Of a DNA stretch of 64,000 bases, positions 1 to 8,172 are shown in pieces. Every line of letters begins with the position of its first letter. The first letter of the stretch is position 1. Below the pieces are notes generated by a model, which did no database searches, had not been told where the DNA came from, and was given only the letters and a program-made list of their open reading frames with translations. Source of the stretch: Pseudomonas frederiksbergensis (GTDB lineage: Bacteria; Pseudomonadota; Gammaproteobacteria; Pseudomonadales; Pseudomonadaceae); contig NZ_CP017886.1 in assembly GCF_001874645.1 (NCBI RefSeq), positions 5,198,501 through 5,262,500 of the forward strand, in the 5' to 3' direction. Made by a program: the position numbers and the translations under genes.

Positions 1-1
1 G

Positions 2-1345
2 AACCGCACGCGGCCCTGCTTGCAGTACCAGATCAAGCGTTGCAAGGCACCCTGCGTCGGCCTGGTCGAGCCGCAGGTGTACGCCGAGGATGTGCGTCAC
101 TCGGTGATGTTCCTCGAAGGTCGTAGCAATGCGCTGACAGACGAGCTGTCTGCAGGTATGGAGCAGGCGGCGAGCACCCTCGATTTTGAGCGGGCGGCCG
201 AGCTGCGGGATCAGATTTCCCTGCTGCGCCGGGTGCAGGATCAACAGAGCATGGAAGGCGGGACGGGGGATGTCGATGTCATTGCGGCATTTATCAATCC
301 GGGCGGCGCCTGCGTTCATCTGATCAGCGTGCGCGGCGGACGGGTGCTGGGCAGCAAGAACTTTTTCCCGCAGGTGGGTATTGAAGAGGATGTTGCAGAG
401 GTTATGGCGGCGTTTCTTGGCCAGTACTTCATCAGCAGTCCTGAGCGCGACTTGCCGAGCGAATTGATCGTCAATGTGGTCCACGAAGACTTTCCGACCC
501 TGATCGCGGCCATTGAAGAGCTGCGTGGTCGTGAGTTGACCATCAGCCATCGGGTTCGCGGCACGCGAGCACGTTGGCAGCAACTGGCCGTGACCAATGC
601 CGAGCAGGCGCTTGGGGCGCGTCTTGCCAATCGTCAGCACGTTGCCGCACGGTTTGAAGCCTTGGCCCAAGTGCTTGACCTGGACGAGCCGCCACAACGG
701 TTGGAATGCTATGACATCAGTCACTCGAGCGGCGAAGCGACAGTGGCGTCTTGCGTGGTGTTTGGCCCGGAAGGGCCGCTGAAGTCCGACTACCGCCGCT
801 ACAACATCGAAGGCGTCACGCCAGGCGATGACTACGCAGCGATGCATCAGGCGCTGACTCGACGCTTCAGCAAGCTGAAGGACGGCGAGGGCAAGTTGCC
901 GGACATCTTGCTGGTGGACGGTGGCAAGGGGCAGTTGTCCATGGCGCGTGATGTGCTCAACGAGTTGGCCGTGCCTGACCTGATTCTTCTGGGCGTGGCC
1001 AAAGGTGCGACGCGCAAGGCCGGGTTTGAAACGCTTTATCTCAATGACGCCGCCCATGAGTTCACCTTGCGCGGGGATTCTCCGGCGCTGCACTTGATCC
1101 AGCAGATCCGCGATGAAGCCCACCGTTTTGCAATTACCGGTCACCGCGCGCGACGTGGCAAAACTCGCCGCACTTCAACGCTTGAAGGCGTTGCCGGGGT
1201 AGGGCCGACACGGCGGCGTGATCTGTTGAAACATTTTGGTGGATTGCAGGAGCTGTCTCGTGCAAGCATCGAAGAGATCGCCAAAGCACCGGGGATCAGT
1301 AAAAAGCTCGCTGAGTTGATTTATGCAAACCTGCACAGCGAGTAG
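2..1345 (+). CDS. uvrC: UvrABC system protein C, C-terminal part
   Basis: This is the 3' part of the excision nuclease subunit that makes both incisions around a DNA lesion after UvrB loading. The frame is open from base 2, so the gene starts outside the window. Visible are the UVR (UvrB-binding) motif [12 protein letters not shown] near nt 180-217, the RNase H-like nuclease segment with [10 protein letters not shown] near nt 705-735 and DGGKGQL near nt 918, and a C-terminal helix-hairpin-helix pair ([19 protein letters not shown] and [14 protein letters not shown]) used for DNA binding. About 447 codons remain, matching the last three quarters of a normal UvrC. pgsA follows closely, as in the gacA-uvrC-pgsA arrangement of pseudomonads, so gacA probably lies upstream. 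Confidence 0.97.
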   Translation, partial: NRTRPCLQYQIKRCKAPCVGLVEPQVYAEDVRHSVMFLEGRSNALTDELSAGMEQAASTLDFERAAELRDQISLLRRVQDQQSMEGGTGDVDVIAAFINPGGACVHLISVRGGRVLGSKNFFPQVGIEEDVAEVMAAFLGQYFISSPERDLPSELIVNVVHEDFPTLIAAIEELRGRELTISHRVRGTRARWQQLAVTNAEQALGARLANRQHVAARFEALAQVLDLDEPPQRLECYDISHSSGEATVASCVVFGPEGPLKSDYRRYNIEGVTPGDDYAAMHQALTRRFSKLKDGEGKLPDILLVDGGKGQLSMARDVLNELAVPDLILLGVAKGATRKAGFETLYLNDAAHEFTLRGDSPALHLIQQIRDEAHRFAITGHRARRGKTRRTSTLEGVAGVGPTRRRDLLKHFGGLQELSRASIEEIAKAPGISKKLAELIYANLHSE

Positions 1346-1378
1346 AATGCCCAACTCACCTCGTAGCCAGTTGTGCCG

Positions 1379-1939
1379 ATGAATATCCCTAATCTGATCA
1401 CCGTTCTACGCGTTCTGCTTATCCCGATCTTCATTTTGCTGTTTTACCTGCCGTACCAATGGAGCTACCTGGCGTCCGCCTCGGTCTTCGCATTCGCTGC
1501 GGCGACGGACTGGCTGGATGGCTATTTGGCCCGTCGCCTGGAACAAAGCACACCGTTCGGGGCGTTTCTCGATCCGGTAGCCGACAAACTGATGGTCGCG
1601 GTGGCGCTGGTGCTGCTGGTGCAAGAGCACGGTAACGTGTGGCTGACATTACCGGCAGCGGTCATCATCGGTCGTGAAATCGTCGTTTCTGCTCTCAGGG
1701 AGTGGATGGCCGAACTGGGCGCGCGTGCGCATGTTGCCGTCTCAAACCTGGGCAAATGGAAAACCGCTGCGCAGATGCTGGCGCTGGTGATCCTGCTGGC
1801 CAATCCGTCGGACTTCAGCTTTTGGGTCCTGGTGGGTTACACCTTGCTGATGGTCTCCGCAGGCCTGACGTTGTGGTCCATGGTGCAGTATCTGTGTGCT
1901 GCCTGGCCGCATCTGAAAACCGATGTAGAAAAAAAATAA
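1379..1939 (+). CDS. pgsA: CDP-diacylglycerol--glycerol-3-phosphate 3-phosphatidyltransferase
   Basis: Inner-membrane enzyme that makes phosphatidylglycerol phosphate from CDP-diacylglycerol and glycerol 3-phosphate, the committed step to phosphatidylglycerol and cardiolipin. The CDP-alcohol phosphotransferase signature D-G-x2-A-R-x8-G-x3-D-x3-D is complete ([20 protein letters not shown] followed by VAD). Several hydrophobic helices flank it. I take the ATG at 1379, giving [12 protein letters not shown], the usual family start; a GTG six bases earlier (1373) is possible. It lies 33 bases after uvrC and is probably cotranscribed with it. The length of 186 residues is normal. Confidence 0.96.
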   Translation: MNIPNLITVLRVLLIPIFILLFYLPYQWSYLASASVFAFAAATDWLDGYLARRLEQSTPFGAFLDPVADKLMVAVALVLLVQEHGNVWLTLPAAVIIGREIVVSALREWMAELGARAHVAVSNLGKWKTAAQMLALVILLANPSDFSFWVLVGYTLLMVSAGLTLWSMVQYLCAAWPHLKTDVEKK

Positions 1940-1959
1940 AACTTTTTTGAATCAAGGGG

Positions 1960-1987
1960 TTGACGAGACTTCCAAATTCTATAAAAT
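1960..1987 (+). promoter_or_regulatory. Predicted sigma-70 promoter of tRNA-Gly
   Basis: A -35 like TTGACG at 1960-1965 and a -10 like TAAAAT at 1982-1987 are 16 bases apart. They are followed by a GC-rich discriminator (GCGCC) typical of stable-RNA promoters. The tRNA begins at 2003. Confidence 0.6.
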
Positions 1988-2002
1988 GCGCCACACCAAG
2001 AC

Positions 2003-2078
<76 letters not shown>

Positions 2079-2086
2079 AATACAGA

Positions 2087-2117
2087 AAAACGCCACTCAA
2101 TGAGTGGCGTTTTTTTT
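2087..2117 (+). terminator. Rho-independent terminator after tRNA-Gly
   Basis: CGCCACTC and GAGTGGCG form an 8-bp stem with a 3-base loop. It is preceded by an A-run and followed by eight T residues. Confidence 0.9.
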
Positions 2118-2142
2118 GCGCGTCATTTTGTTGTCAGCATTG

Positions 2143-2168
2143 AAAAAGAGGCTTTGGCCTCTTTTTTC
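2143..2168 (+). terminator. Second terminator hairpin
   Basis: AAAAAGAGGC pairs with GCCTCTTTTT around a TTTG loop. The A/T flanks are symmetrical, so it can act in both directions. It backs up the tRNA terminator. Confidence 0.75.
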
Positions 2169-2303
2169 TTCTGGCTATTTCTACCGAAAATCACCTCCTG
2201 CCACACTTTTTTTGTACCTCAAAATGTACATCGAAATCCGGGTCTAAGATGTGCCGGTGTTCATTTGCGCCCGTCAGCAGGATCAGTCCAGAGTCTGGAC
2301 CTC

Positions 2304-2335
2304 GGCGACTGCTTGATAACTCATAAGCAGTCGCC
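2304..2335. terminator. Hairpin between tRNA-Gly and the LLM monooxygenase gene
   Basis: GGCGACTGCTT (2304-2314) and AAGCAGTCGCC (2325-2335) are perfect 11-bp inverted arms with a 10-base loop. The hairpin lies just past the stop codon of the minus-strand LLM gene. A T-run is lacking, so it may be an mRNA 3' end structure rather than a strong terminator. Confidence 0.5.
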
Positions 2336-2341
2336 TTCGGG

Positions 2342-3724
2342 CTATAGGTTGTTGCCGAAACGGAATGAGGCTCCGTAAGCCGAATCGGGTAAATGACTGC
2401 TGCCATCTTCCCTTAGTCTGGATCTGAAGGTTCCACTTTGCGGTTCGGTTCTGTAGAGGCCGCGCTTCTGTAATTCGGGAATGATCAACTCCACGAAATC
2501 TTCAAGTGTGCCGGGACTGATCAATGGATTGATCATGTAACCGCTGGTGCCGGAAATACGCGCGTGCTCTTCGATACGGTCGGCTACCTGTTGCGGGGTG
2601 CCCACCAGGATCAGGTCGCTGCCGCGGGTGACCTTGGCAAAACGTTGCTTCACATCCCCGGCGGTCAACGGTTTGCCACTGCCATCGGGGTGCATGACAT
2701 AAGACGTCAGCCCTTCGGTATGGGTCGACAGTGCATCGCTGTCGGCGTAGCGGCTGATGTCGATACCGGTGTCGCCCGCATAACTGACCAGTTGCGCCTG
2801 AAGATGGTAGTTGCTTTGCAACACGTCATATTTGCGCTGAGCTTCAATCTCGGTTTTGGCAGTGACAATCCGCAGCACGGTCAGGGACTTCACATCCTCA
2901 CGCTGGCGGCCTCGTGCCTGGGCCTTGGTCCAGATGTCCTCCAGGCCCTGGCGGATTTCCAGAGGGTTGGATTTGGCGATGAAAATCAGCTCGGCGTGCT
3001 TCGCGGCGAACTCGCGACCTCGACCCGACCAGCCGGCCTGGATCAGCAGCGGTGTGCGCTGCGGCGACGGTGAGGTCAGGTGCGGTCCAGCCACCCGATA
3101 GTGCTCGCCAGCGTGATTGATCGGCCGTACCCGATCACCTCGGGCATACAATTGACGAGCCTTGTCAGCGACCACGGCGTCGTTGGCCCAACTGCCTTCC
3201 CAGAGTTTGTACACCACATCGAGAAACTCTTCGGCGCGTTCATAGCGGTCATCGTGTTTGATCATCTGTTCAAGGCCAAAATTACGCGCGGCGCTGGACA
3301 GATAAGAGGTCACGATGTTCCAGCCCACCCGGCCATTGGTCAGGTGATCCAGGGTGCTGAAACGCCGGGCATGGGTGAAGGGGTGTTCATAGCTGGTGGT
3401 GACCGTGACGCCGAACGCGAGGTTGTCCGTTACCGCGGCCAGGGCGGGAATGATCATCAGCGGATCGTTGGCTGGAGCTTCCACGGCCCATTTCATCGCG
3501 GCATCGGCATTGCCGCCAAAGACGTCATAGAAACCCAGCACGTCGCCGAAGAACAGCATGTCGAGGTTAGCCTGGTCAGCAATGCGCGCCAGGTTCGACC
3601 AGTAGCCCAGGGAGTTGATTGCCAGACGCTCGTCAGCCGGGTGCGTCCAGAGGCTCGGCGCACCGCCGCAGCCCACACTGGCTTGTTCGTAGAGTGCAAA
3701 CAACAGAGGTTTTGGATCGGACAT
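2342..3724 (-). CDS. LLM-class flavin-dependent monooxygenase (NtaA/SnaA/DszA type)
   Basis: Two-component flavin monooxygenase of the luciferase-like superfamily. Members use FMNH2 from a separate reductase to oxidise nitrilotriacetate, dibenzothiophene sulfone, dimethylsulfide and other small sulfur or amine compounds. The family segment TTSYEHPFTHARRFSTLDHL followed by GRVGWNIVTSYL is intact, and 460 residues is the usual length. The start at 3724 is chosen because it gives MSDPKPLLF and follows a GGGAG ribosome site. The gene ends an operon behind a binding protein and a permease, so its substrate is probably imported by them. With the sulfur-amino-acid gene remnants nearby, a sulfur-scavenging role is inferred; the substrate is unknown. 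Confidence 0.88.
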   Translation of the reverse strand: MSDPKPLLFALYEQASVGCGGAPSLWTHPADERLAINSLGYWSNLARIADQANLDMLFFGDVLGFYDVFGGNADAAMKWAVEAPANDPLMIIPALAAVTDNLAFGVTVTTSYEHPFTHARRFSTLDHLTNGRVGWNIVTSYLSSAARNFGLEQMIKHDDRYERAEEFLDVVYKLWEGSWANDAVVADKARQLYARGDRVRPINHAGEHYRVAGPHLTSPSPQRTPLLIQAGWSGRGREFAAKHAELIFIAKSNPLEIRQGLEDIWTKAQARGRQREDVKSLTVLRIVTAKTEIEAQRKYDVLQSNYHLQAQLVSYAGDTGIDISRYADSDALSTHTEGLTSYVMHPDGSGKPLTAGDVKQRFAKVTRGSDLILVGTPQQVADRIEEHARISGTSGYMINPLISPGTLEDFVELIIPELQKRGLYRTEPQSGTFRSRLREDGSSHLPDSAYGASFRFGNNL

Positions 3725-3759
3725 CGTAGCTCCCAAAAAAGGTAGTTGAAGGGACGGAC

Positions 3760-4605
3760 TCACCGCTGGTTCTTGAACCCTTTGCCGAAATGTCGCTCAA
3801 GGCGCACCTGTATCAACTCCAGGCCGATGGAGAGCAGCCAATAGATGACGGCCGCGGTGGTGAGCATTTCGATATAGCGATAAGAAGACCGGCCATACGA
3901 CTGCGCCAGGAACATCACCTCCCAGACGCCCATGACCGAAATCAGTGACGAGTCCTTGAGCATTGAAATGAACTGACTGGTTGTCGGTGGAATGATCGTG
4001 CGCATGGCTTGCGGTAGGACGACGTAGAGAAACGTCGCTGTGGGTCTGAGGCCCAGGGCCGCCGCCGCTTCGCGCTGGCCGGGTGCTACGGCCATGATGC
4101 CCGCGCGAAAGATCTCGCTGAGGTAGGCCCCATAGTTCAGCGAGAGCGCAATGATGCCTGCGCTGATCGCTCCGGGGACCACACCCAGTTGCGGCAGCCC
4201 CAGATAGATCAGCAGTATCTGGATCAGCAGCGGTGTACCGCGAAAAAACGAGGCGTAGAAACTGGCAACGCCGAAAGCCACTGCGCTGGATGACAGGCGC
4301 GCCAGCGCCGTCACGAAGCCAAGAAGCAGCGATAGCCAGATCGAACAAAAGCACAAAAACAGCGTGAGTGCGGCGCCCTGCAGAAAGCCGTTCGGTCCCA
4401 GATGCAGGCCGACAAGGTTCGGCCACTTGTCCAGAATGATCGAGAACTTCAGATCGAAGCTCATGAAAAACATCATGCACAGTCCAAGCATGATCGCCCA
4501 GGTCAGATAAAGTCGGGTCCGAAAGCTGAATAGATGGCGCCAGCGACGTGGCTTGATGTCGGGTGCTGACGTCGCGCGTATCGGGTTTGGCTCAAAGGCG
4601 GTCAT
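3760..4605 (-). CDS. Polar amino acid-type ABC transporter permease
   Basis: Inner-membrane permease of the HisM/TcyL type. It has a cytoplasmic N-terminus of about 40 residues, then about five hydrophobic helices. The EAA loop is recognisable (GQREAAAALGLRPTATFLYV followed by VLPQA). The start at 4605 (MTAFEP) overlaps the stop of the binding-protein gene by four bases, showing translational coupling; the LLM gene begins 35 bases downstream. No ATP-binding gene is adjacent, so the permease must borrow an ATPase encoded elsewhere or be orphaned. The substrate is probably a sulfur compound or cystine-like molecule, inferred only from context. Confidence 0.9.
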   Translation of the reverse strand: MTAFEPNPIRATSAPDIKPRRWRHLFSFRTRLYLTWAIMLGLCMMFFMSFDLKFSIILDKWPNLVGLHLGPNGFLQGAALTLFLCFCSIWLSLLLGFVTALARLSSSAVAFGVASFYASFFRGTPLLIQILLIYLGLPQLGVVPGAISAGIIALSLNYGAYLSEIFRAGIMAVAPGQREAAAALGLRPTATFLYVVLPQAMRTIIPPTTSQFISMLKDSSLISVMGVWEVMFLAQSYGRSSYRYIEMLTTAAVIYWLLSIGLELIQVRLERHFGKGFKNQR

Positions 4606-5423
4606 TGGCTGATATCGGCACCGATCCACTTCTGCGAAATCTTGCTGAGCGTACCGTCGGCCTTAAGCTGGGTAACAACCTGAGTGACTTTGGCATTCCA
4701 TTCGGCATCGCCTTTTTCGATGGCCACTACGTTGGGTTCCGCATAAAGAGTGTCGCCGGCGATTTTGAAACGAGGGTCCTGGACAATACGTTCGCGGGCG
4801 GTGATGAGGTTGGTGACCATGGCATCAAGGCGCACGCCAGTACCCAGGGCGAGGTCCTGGAAGGCCACGGTTTCATTGTCGTAGGGCGCCACCTGAACCT
4901 GATCGAACGGGTAGTTCAAAGGCTTGTCCTCGGCCCCCTCGATCACCAGATCCTTGTTCAAATAAGCTTCGTAGGTGGAGGCGCTGATCACGCCGACTTT
5001 CTTGCCCGACAGATCCTTGCCCGAGACGATGTCATTATCCTCGGCGTTCACCACGATGACTGCCGGCGACTGGTAATACTCCACCGGGAAGTCAAACACT
5101 TCGGCGCGCGCTTTGCTTGGGGTCATCGAGCAGACACAGATGTCATAACGTCCGCTCCAACGGCCTGCAGCGATGACATCCCACGACGGTGTTTCCAGAT
5201 GCAGCTTGACCCCAAGGCGCTGTGCCACGGCTTTGGCAACATCGACGTCAAAACCGTCCAGTTGGTTTTGCTCGTTAAGGAAGGAGAACGGCGGATAGTT
5301 TTCCATCAAGACGCCGGTCAACTCACCTTTTTTTGTCACTCGATCAAGAGTGGAACCGGCGAGTGCTACGGAGCAGGTAGCAAGCAGAGCGAGACCAAGC
5401 GGAAGAAGGGCAGTTGTTTTCAA
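4602..5423 (-). CDS. ABC transporter substrate-binding protein, family 3
   Basis: Periplasmic binding protein of the SBP_bac_3 family. The Sec signal peptide is MKTTALLPLGLALLATCSVALA, with cleavage expected after ALA. The mature part carries family segments such as GVLMENYPPFSFLNEQNQLD, GFDVDVAKAVAQRLG and WDVIAAGRWSGRYDICVCSM. At 273 residues it has the normal size. It is the first gene of the binding protein-permease-monooxygenase operon. The 200 bases upstream are AT-rich and hold the likely promoter; no operator was recognised. Confidence 0.92.
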   Translation of the reverse strand: MKTTALLPLGLALLATCSVALAGSTLDRVTKKGELTGVLMENYPPFSFLNEQNQLDGFDVDVAKAVAQRLGVKLHLETPSWDVIAAGRWSGRYDICVCSMTPSKARAEVFDFPVEYYQSPAVIVVNAEDNDIVSGKDLSGKKVGVISASTYEAYLNKDLVIEGAEDKPLNYPFDQVQVAPYDNETVAFQDLALGTGVRLDAMVTNLITARERIVQDPRFKIAGDTLYAEPNVVAIEKGDAEWNAKVTQVVTQLKADGTLSKISQKWIGADISQ

Positions 5424-5672
5424 AGGCGAGTACTCAGGCGGTTATTTAAAAAGAACTCATAGATTGAAACGCACTATAAAATCTATGTGTACTTCTTTAA
5501 TGGAATAACAGGCGTGTATCGGGCTATATCGAGTGGGTGACCTCGAGTGCTCAACGTTCTGTCAAGAACCGAACCTAAGCTAATGCAAATAAGATATTTA
5601 TTGCCGGTTTTTAAGATCGTTTAGCTTCAACAGAACGCGAGAGGAAGATTGGGTCTACAACTTTTTCGCTGA

Positions 5673-6065
5673 TTTCCGTTCTTTGCCCGTATCGTCGAGA
5701 ACGCCCTGGACGAAGTCGACAAGGGTCGGATCGAAGCCATCCTCGCCATGGGCGGTGATGTTCGCCATGTGATCTTCAAGGTGCTGCTGCCTGAAGCGCT
5801 GCCCGCGTTGCTGGCGGGCATTACCTTAACCTTGGTAATGCTGATCGGATTTTCTTCAATGGCCGGTGTCATTGGTGGTGGTGGGCTAGGTGATCTGGCG
5901 ATCCGCTACGGCTACCAGCGTTTCAACAACCAGGTGATGGTCGCCACCGTGGTGGTGCTGGTGATCCTGGTCCAGGGTGTACAGAGCCTCGGTGACCGGT
6001 TGGTGCGCTCCCTGACCAGCCTGGCGATAACGGCTAGAGCACGATGCATTAGCCGTAACACCTGA
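5673..6065 (+). pseudogene. Remnant of a methionine ABC transporter permease (MetI-like)
   Basis: The frame opens directly after a TGA at 5670-5672 and reads FPFFARIVENALDEVDKG, then GRIEAILAMGGDVRHVI and GVIGGGGLGDLAIRYGYQRF. These are the characteristic C-terminal two thirds of MetI-type D-methionine permeases. The first membrane helices and any start codon are missing, and neither MetN nor MetQ is adjacent. The last dozen residues also look altered. It is read as a 5'-truncated relic. Together with the metC relic 300 bases further on, it marks a decayed sulfur-amino-acid locus. Confidence 0.82.
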
Positions 6066-6157
6066 GTCAGAGCCTTTTTTCAAAAAAACACGGCGTTATT
6101 TAGACCGATTATTTCTTTCGGTTATTTAAATAGACTGCAGTTGCATATCAATAACCG

Positions 6158-6180
6158 AAAAAACCACGTTGTGGTTTTTA
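6158..6180. terminator. Symmetrical terminator-like hairpin
   Basis: AAAAACCAC and GTGGTTTTT pair around a GTT loop, giving a bidirectional terminator. It lies in the 290-base AT-rich stretch between the metI and metC relics, which otherwise shows nothing recognisable. Confidence 0.65.
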
Positions 6181-6349
6181 TAGTGTCTGCGATAAAAACC
6201 GAATATTCGTTGCAGCAGAAATGTATGTTTTGTCCACCGCACTGCCGCTGCCCCAACATCAACTCCGGCTGTTTGATCGTCATCTTGTCTCGCCTGGCCC
6301 ATTCCTTAGAATCCGCCCCATCAGCTTTGCCCAACTATCCAATCCTTCA

Positions 6350-6531
6350 GGTTGTTTGGTCTCGGCGCCTCCTGGGGCGGCTACGAAAGCCTGATCACCG
6401 TCGCCGACATCAAGGCGCGCATCAGCGCTGCGGATCGCCCATGGAATCCGGTGCTGCGATTGCACATCGGGCTTGAGGATGTCGAGGCGTTGATAGAGGA
6501 TTTGAAGCACGCATTCGCTGCCGCAACGTAA
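6350..6531 (+). pseudogene. Remnant of cystathionine beta-lyase (C-terminal end)
   Basis: About 58 codons ending in TAA at 6529 read LFGLGASWGGYESLITVADI, then WNPVLRLHIGLEDVEALIED. This is the typical C-terminal tail of PLP-dependent cystathionine beta-lyase (MetC). Nothing upstream in this frame resembles the rest of the enzyme, including the PLP lysine region. It is a relic with no expected function. Confidence 0.8.
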
Positions 6532-6596
6532 GCCAGAGGTGTCTCGAAAGCTAAAATAGAGATGCCAGCCAGGTGATGACAGAACCCTTATGACCG

Positions 6597-7679
6597 CTAC
6601 TGCAGGGATGGAGCGGATGCGATTATCCTTCGTTCGAGCCGGCCGCGCACGGACGCCAGGTAGTCTGCACGGTACTGGCGCAAAATGTAGTCTTGGAAAT
6701 TCCTCTGCTCTAACTCTCGCCACGCAAGTCCCTTGGCATCATTTGAGCGTTCAGTGGCGGTCACCAGCGTGTGAGTATCAAATGCGAAATTAGCATTCGT
6801 CATCAGCTCATATCCATATCGCAACATGAACTCCTTTGCCAAGGTCTCGATAATTTCGATTTCATGAATGTTCAGTTGCACTTTAAATTTGTCGATGTTC
6901 GCAGCAATAGGTGGAAAGCAGTTTGATGACCAAAGCGCTGATATCTGTGAGAGCTGTCTTGCCTCCTGCGATTCGGAAATTTCCAGCATGTTGTCCAAAA
7001 ATTGAATGCCGAAGAAATTGCATATCCGTTTAAGCGTAGTCTCTTGATCAAGCAGAAAGTCCTCATAACGTATTGTCAGCACGCGCTCCGGGTATCGCTC
7101 GATTAAGGACTGGGCTGCATGATGCGCAGCAACCCATGTCTGCGTGTTAATCAACGTGTCGAAGTCATGAATGATTGCGCGGTTCATCGATGCAACTTGA
7201 GCGCGTGGATCTCGCACGACATTCAGAAGTAGCATGTGTGGAAGCATCTGCATCAGTTCATGAGCGTAGTGCACATTGTCGAGAGACTTGTCCATTACCA
7301 CGTGCGCTTGATGCTGTTCAGCAGAACGTAGCAGCAGCTCCCAAACAATTCGATGCACACTTCGTGGCTCCTCGTAGCGGACCCTCTCGAAGATATCGAT
7401 CGGGTCGAAGGAAGCGCCTGGCCATTTGACGATACTTGCTGCCTGCAGACCGACTACATCGACCACCATGCGAAAGTAAGCATTGTCATCTGCGAGATCA
7501 CCGTACAGGGGAACAACCGGCATGAAATCAGCGATGTGCACTGGATAAGGTGAATGGAACTGTGGATTAAGATTGAGGCGTAGCCGCAACGCGTGACTAC
7601 CGCACCGACGCAATGGAATCATCAATATGGGCCTTGGACGTGCGTTGCCGTCGGACACATGTTTATTAACGATCTTCAT
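6597..7679 (-). CDS. PAPS-dependent sulfotransferase family protein
   Basis: Predicted cytoplasmic enzyme transferring sulfate from PAPS to an unknown acceptor. The 5'-phosphosulfate loop is seen near the N-terminus as IPLRRCGSHALRLRL, and the 3'-phosphate binding element as NVVRDPRAQVASMNR in the middle. Asp, Glu and Lys-rich helices typical of Sulfotransfer_3-like proteins fill the rest of the 360 residues. The start at 7679 follows an AAGGAG site. It is the last gene of a minus-strand group headed by a fused ATP sulfurylase/APS kinase, which makes exactly the PAPS donor it needs. Base composition is visibly more AT-rich than the flanks, suggesting horizontal acquisition. The acceptor (lipid, glycan or peptide) cannot be told. 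Confidence 0.82.
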   Translation of the reverse strand: MKIVNKHVSDGNARPRPILMIPLRRCGSHALRLRLNLNPQFHSPYPVHIADFMPVVPLYGDLADDNAYFRMVVDVVGLQAASIVKWPGASFDPIDIFERVRYEEPRSVHRIVWELLLRSAEQHQAHVVMDKSLDNVHYAHELMQMLPHMLLLNVVRDPRAQVASMNRAIIHDFDTLINTQTWVAAHHAAQSLIERYPERVLTIRYEDFLLDQETTLKRICNFFGIQFLDNMLEISESQEARQLSQISALWSSNCFPPIAANIDKFKVQLNIHEIEIIETLAKEFMLRYGYELMTNANFAFDTHTLVTATERSNDAKGLAWRELEQRNFQDYILRQYRADYLASVRGRLERRIIASAPSLQ

Positions 7680-7731
7680 ATCCTTCTCCTTTGAAGTGCA
7701 ACGGGTTCAACATGCTTCGAAGCGATTGAAT

Positions 7732-8112
7732 TTAAACAGCACTCTTGTGGCAAGCGGGAATGAGTCGGGCGCAAGTAGCGATCCATGGCAGGACCATGAT
7801 CCTGCTATACTCACTCTCCTTTGAGTGTGTTATCCAGCAATAAAGAGGGGGCAGCGCAGAAGTCGGAAAGCTCTCCAATACCAGCAGTTTAACCACCTTC
7901 CAATTCACTGAATAATGTTGTCGATGGACGAGCGTGCCAGCCACCTTTGTACCCGATGCAAAAAATAGATCTGTCCCGACTGCGCCTCCCGGCGCGTATC
8001 CGAAAAGAAGAACCCGTAACGGCGCCCTCAATGAACCACCACCGACCCCCGTTAAACCAACGAAAAAGCCGACCACTAAACCCGACATGATGAATTGGAG
8101 GGTGGATGCCAT
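7732..8112 (-). pseudogene. Truncated TauE/SafE family membrane protein
   Basis: The first ~85 residues (MASTLQFIMSGLVVGFFVGL, GVGGGSLRAPL, GTDLFFASGTKVAGTLVHR) are a clear TauE/SafE sulfite or sulfonate exporter N-terminus. The following ~40 residues leave the family pattern, and the frame ends at 126 residues where about 250 are usual. A good AAGGAG site precedes the ATG at 8112, so a short product could still be made. It lies between the PAPS-synthesis gene and the sulfotransferase. I read it as a 3'-truncated relic, perhaps frameshifted near 7860. Confidence 0.75.
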
Positions 8113-8172
8113 TTCCGCTCCTTGTTTAACACTAATCAAAGAAATTTGGCTTCCGTGCCTTGGCATACGGGA

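Noticed and set aside
3080..3745. 221-codon plus-strand frame opposite the LLM monooxygenase
   Set aside because: Complementary-frame shadow of a clear enzyme gene.
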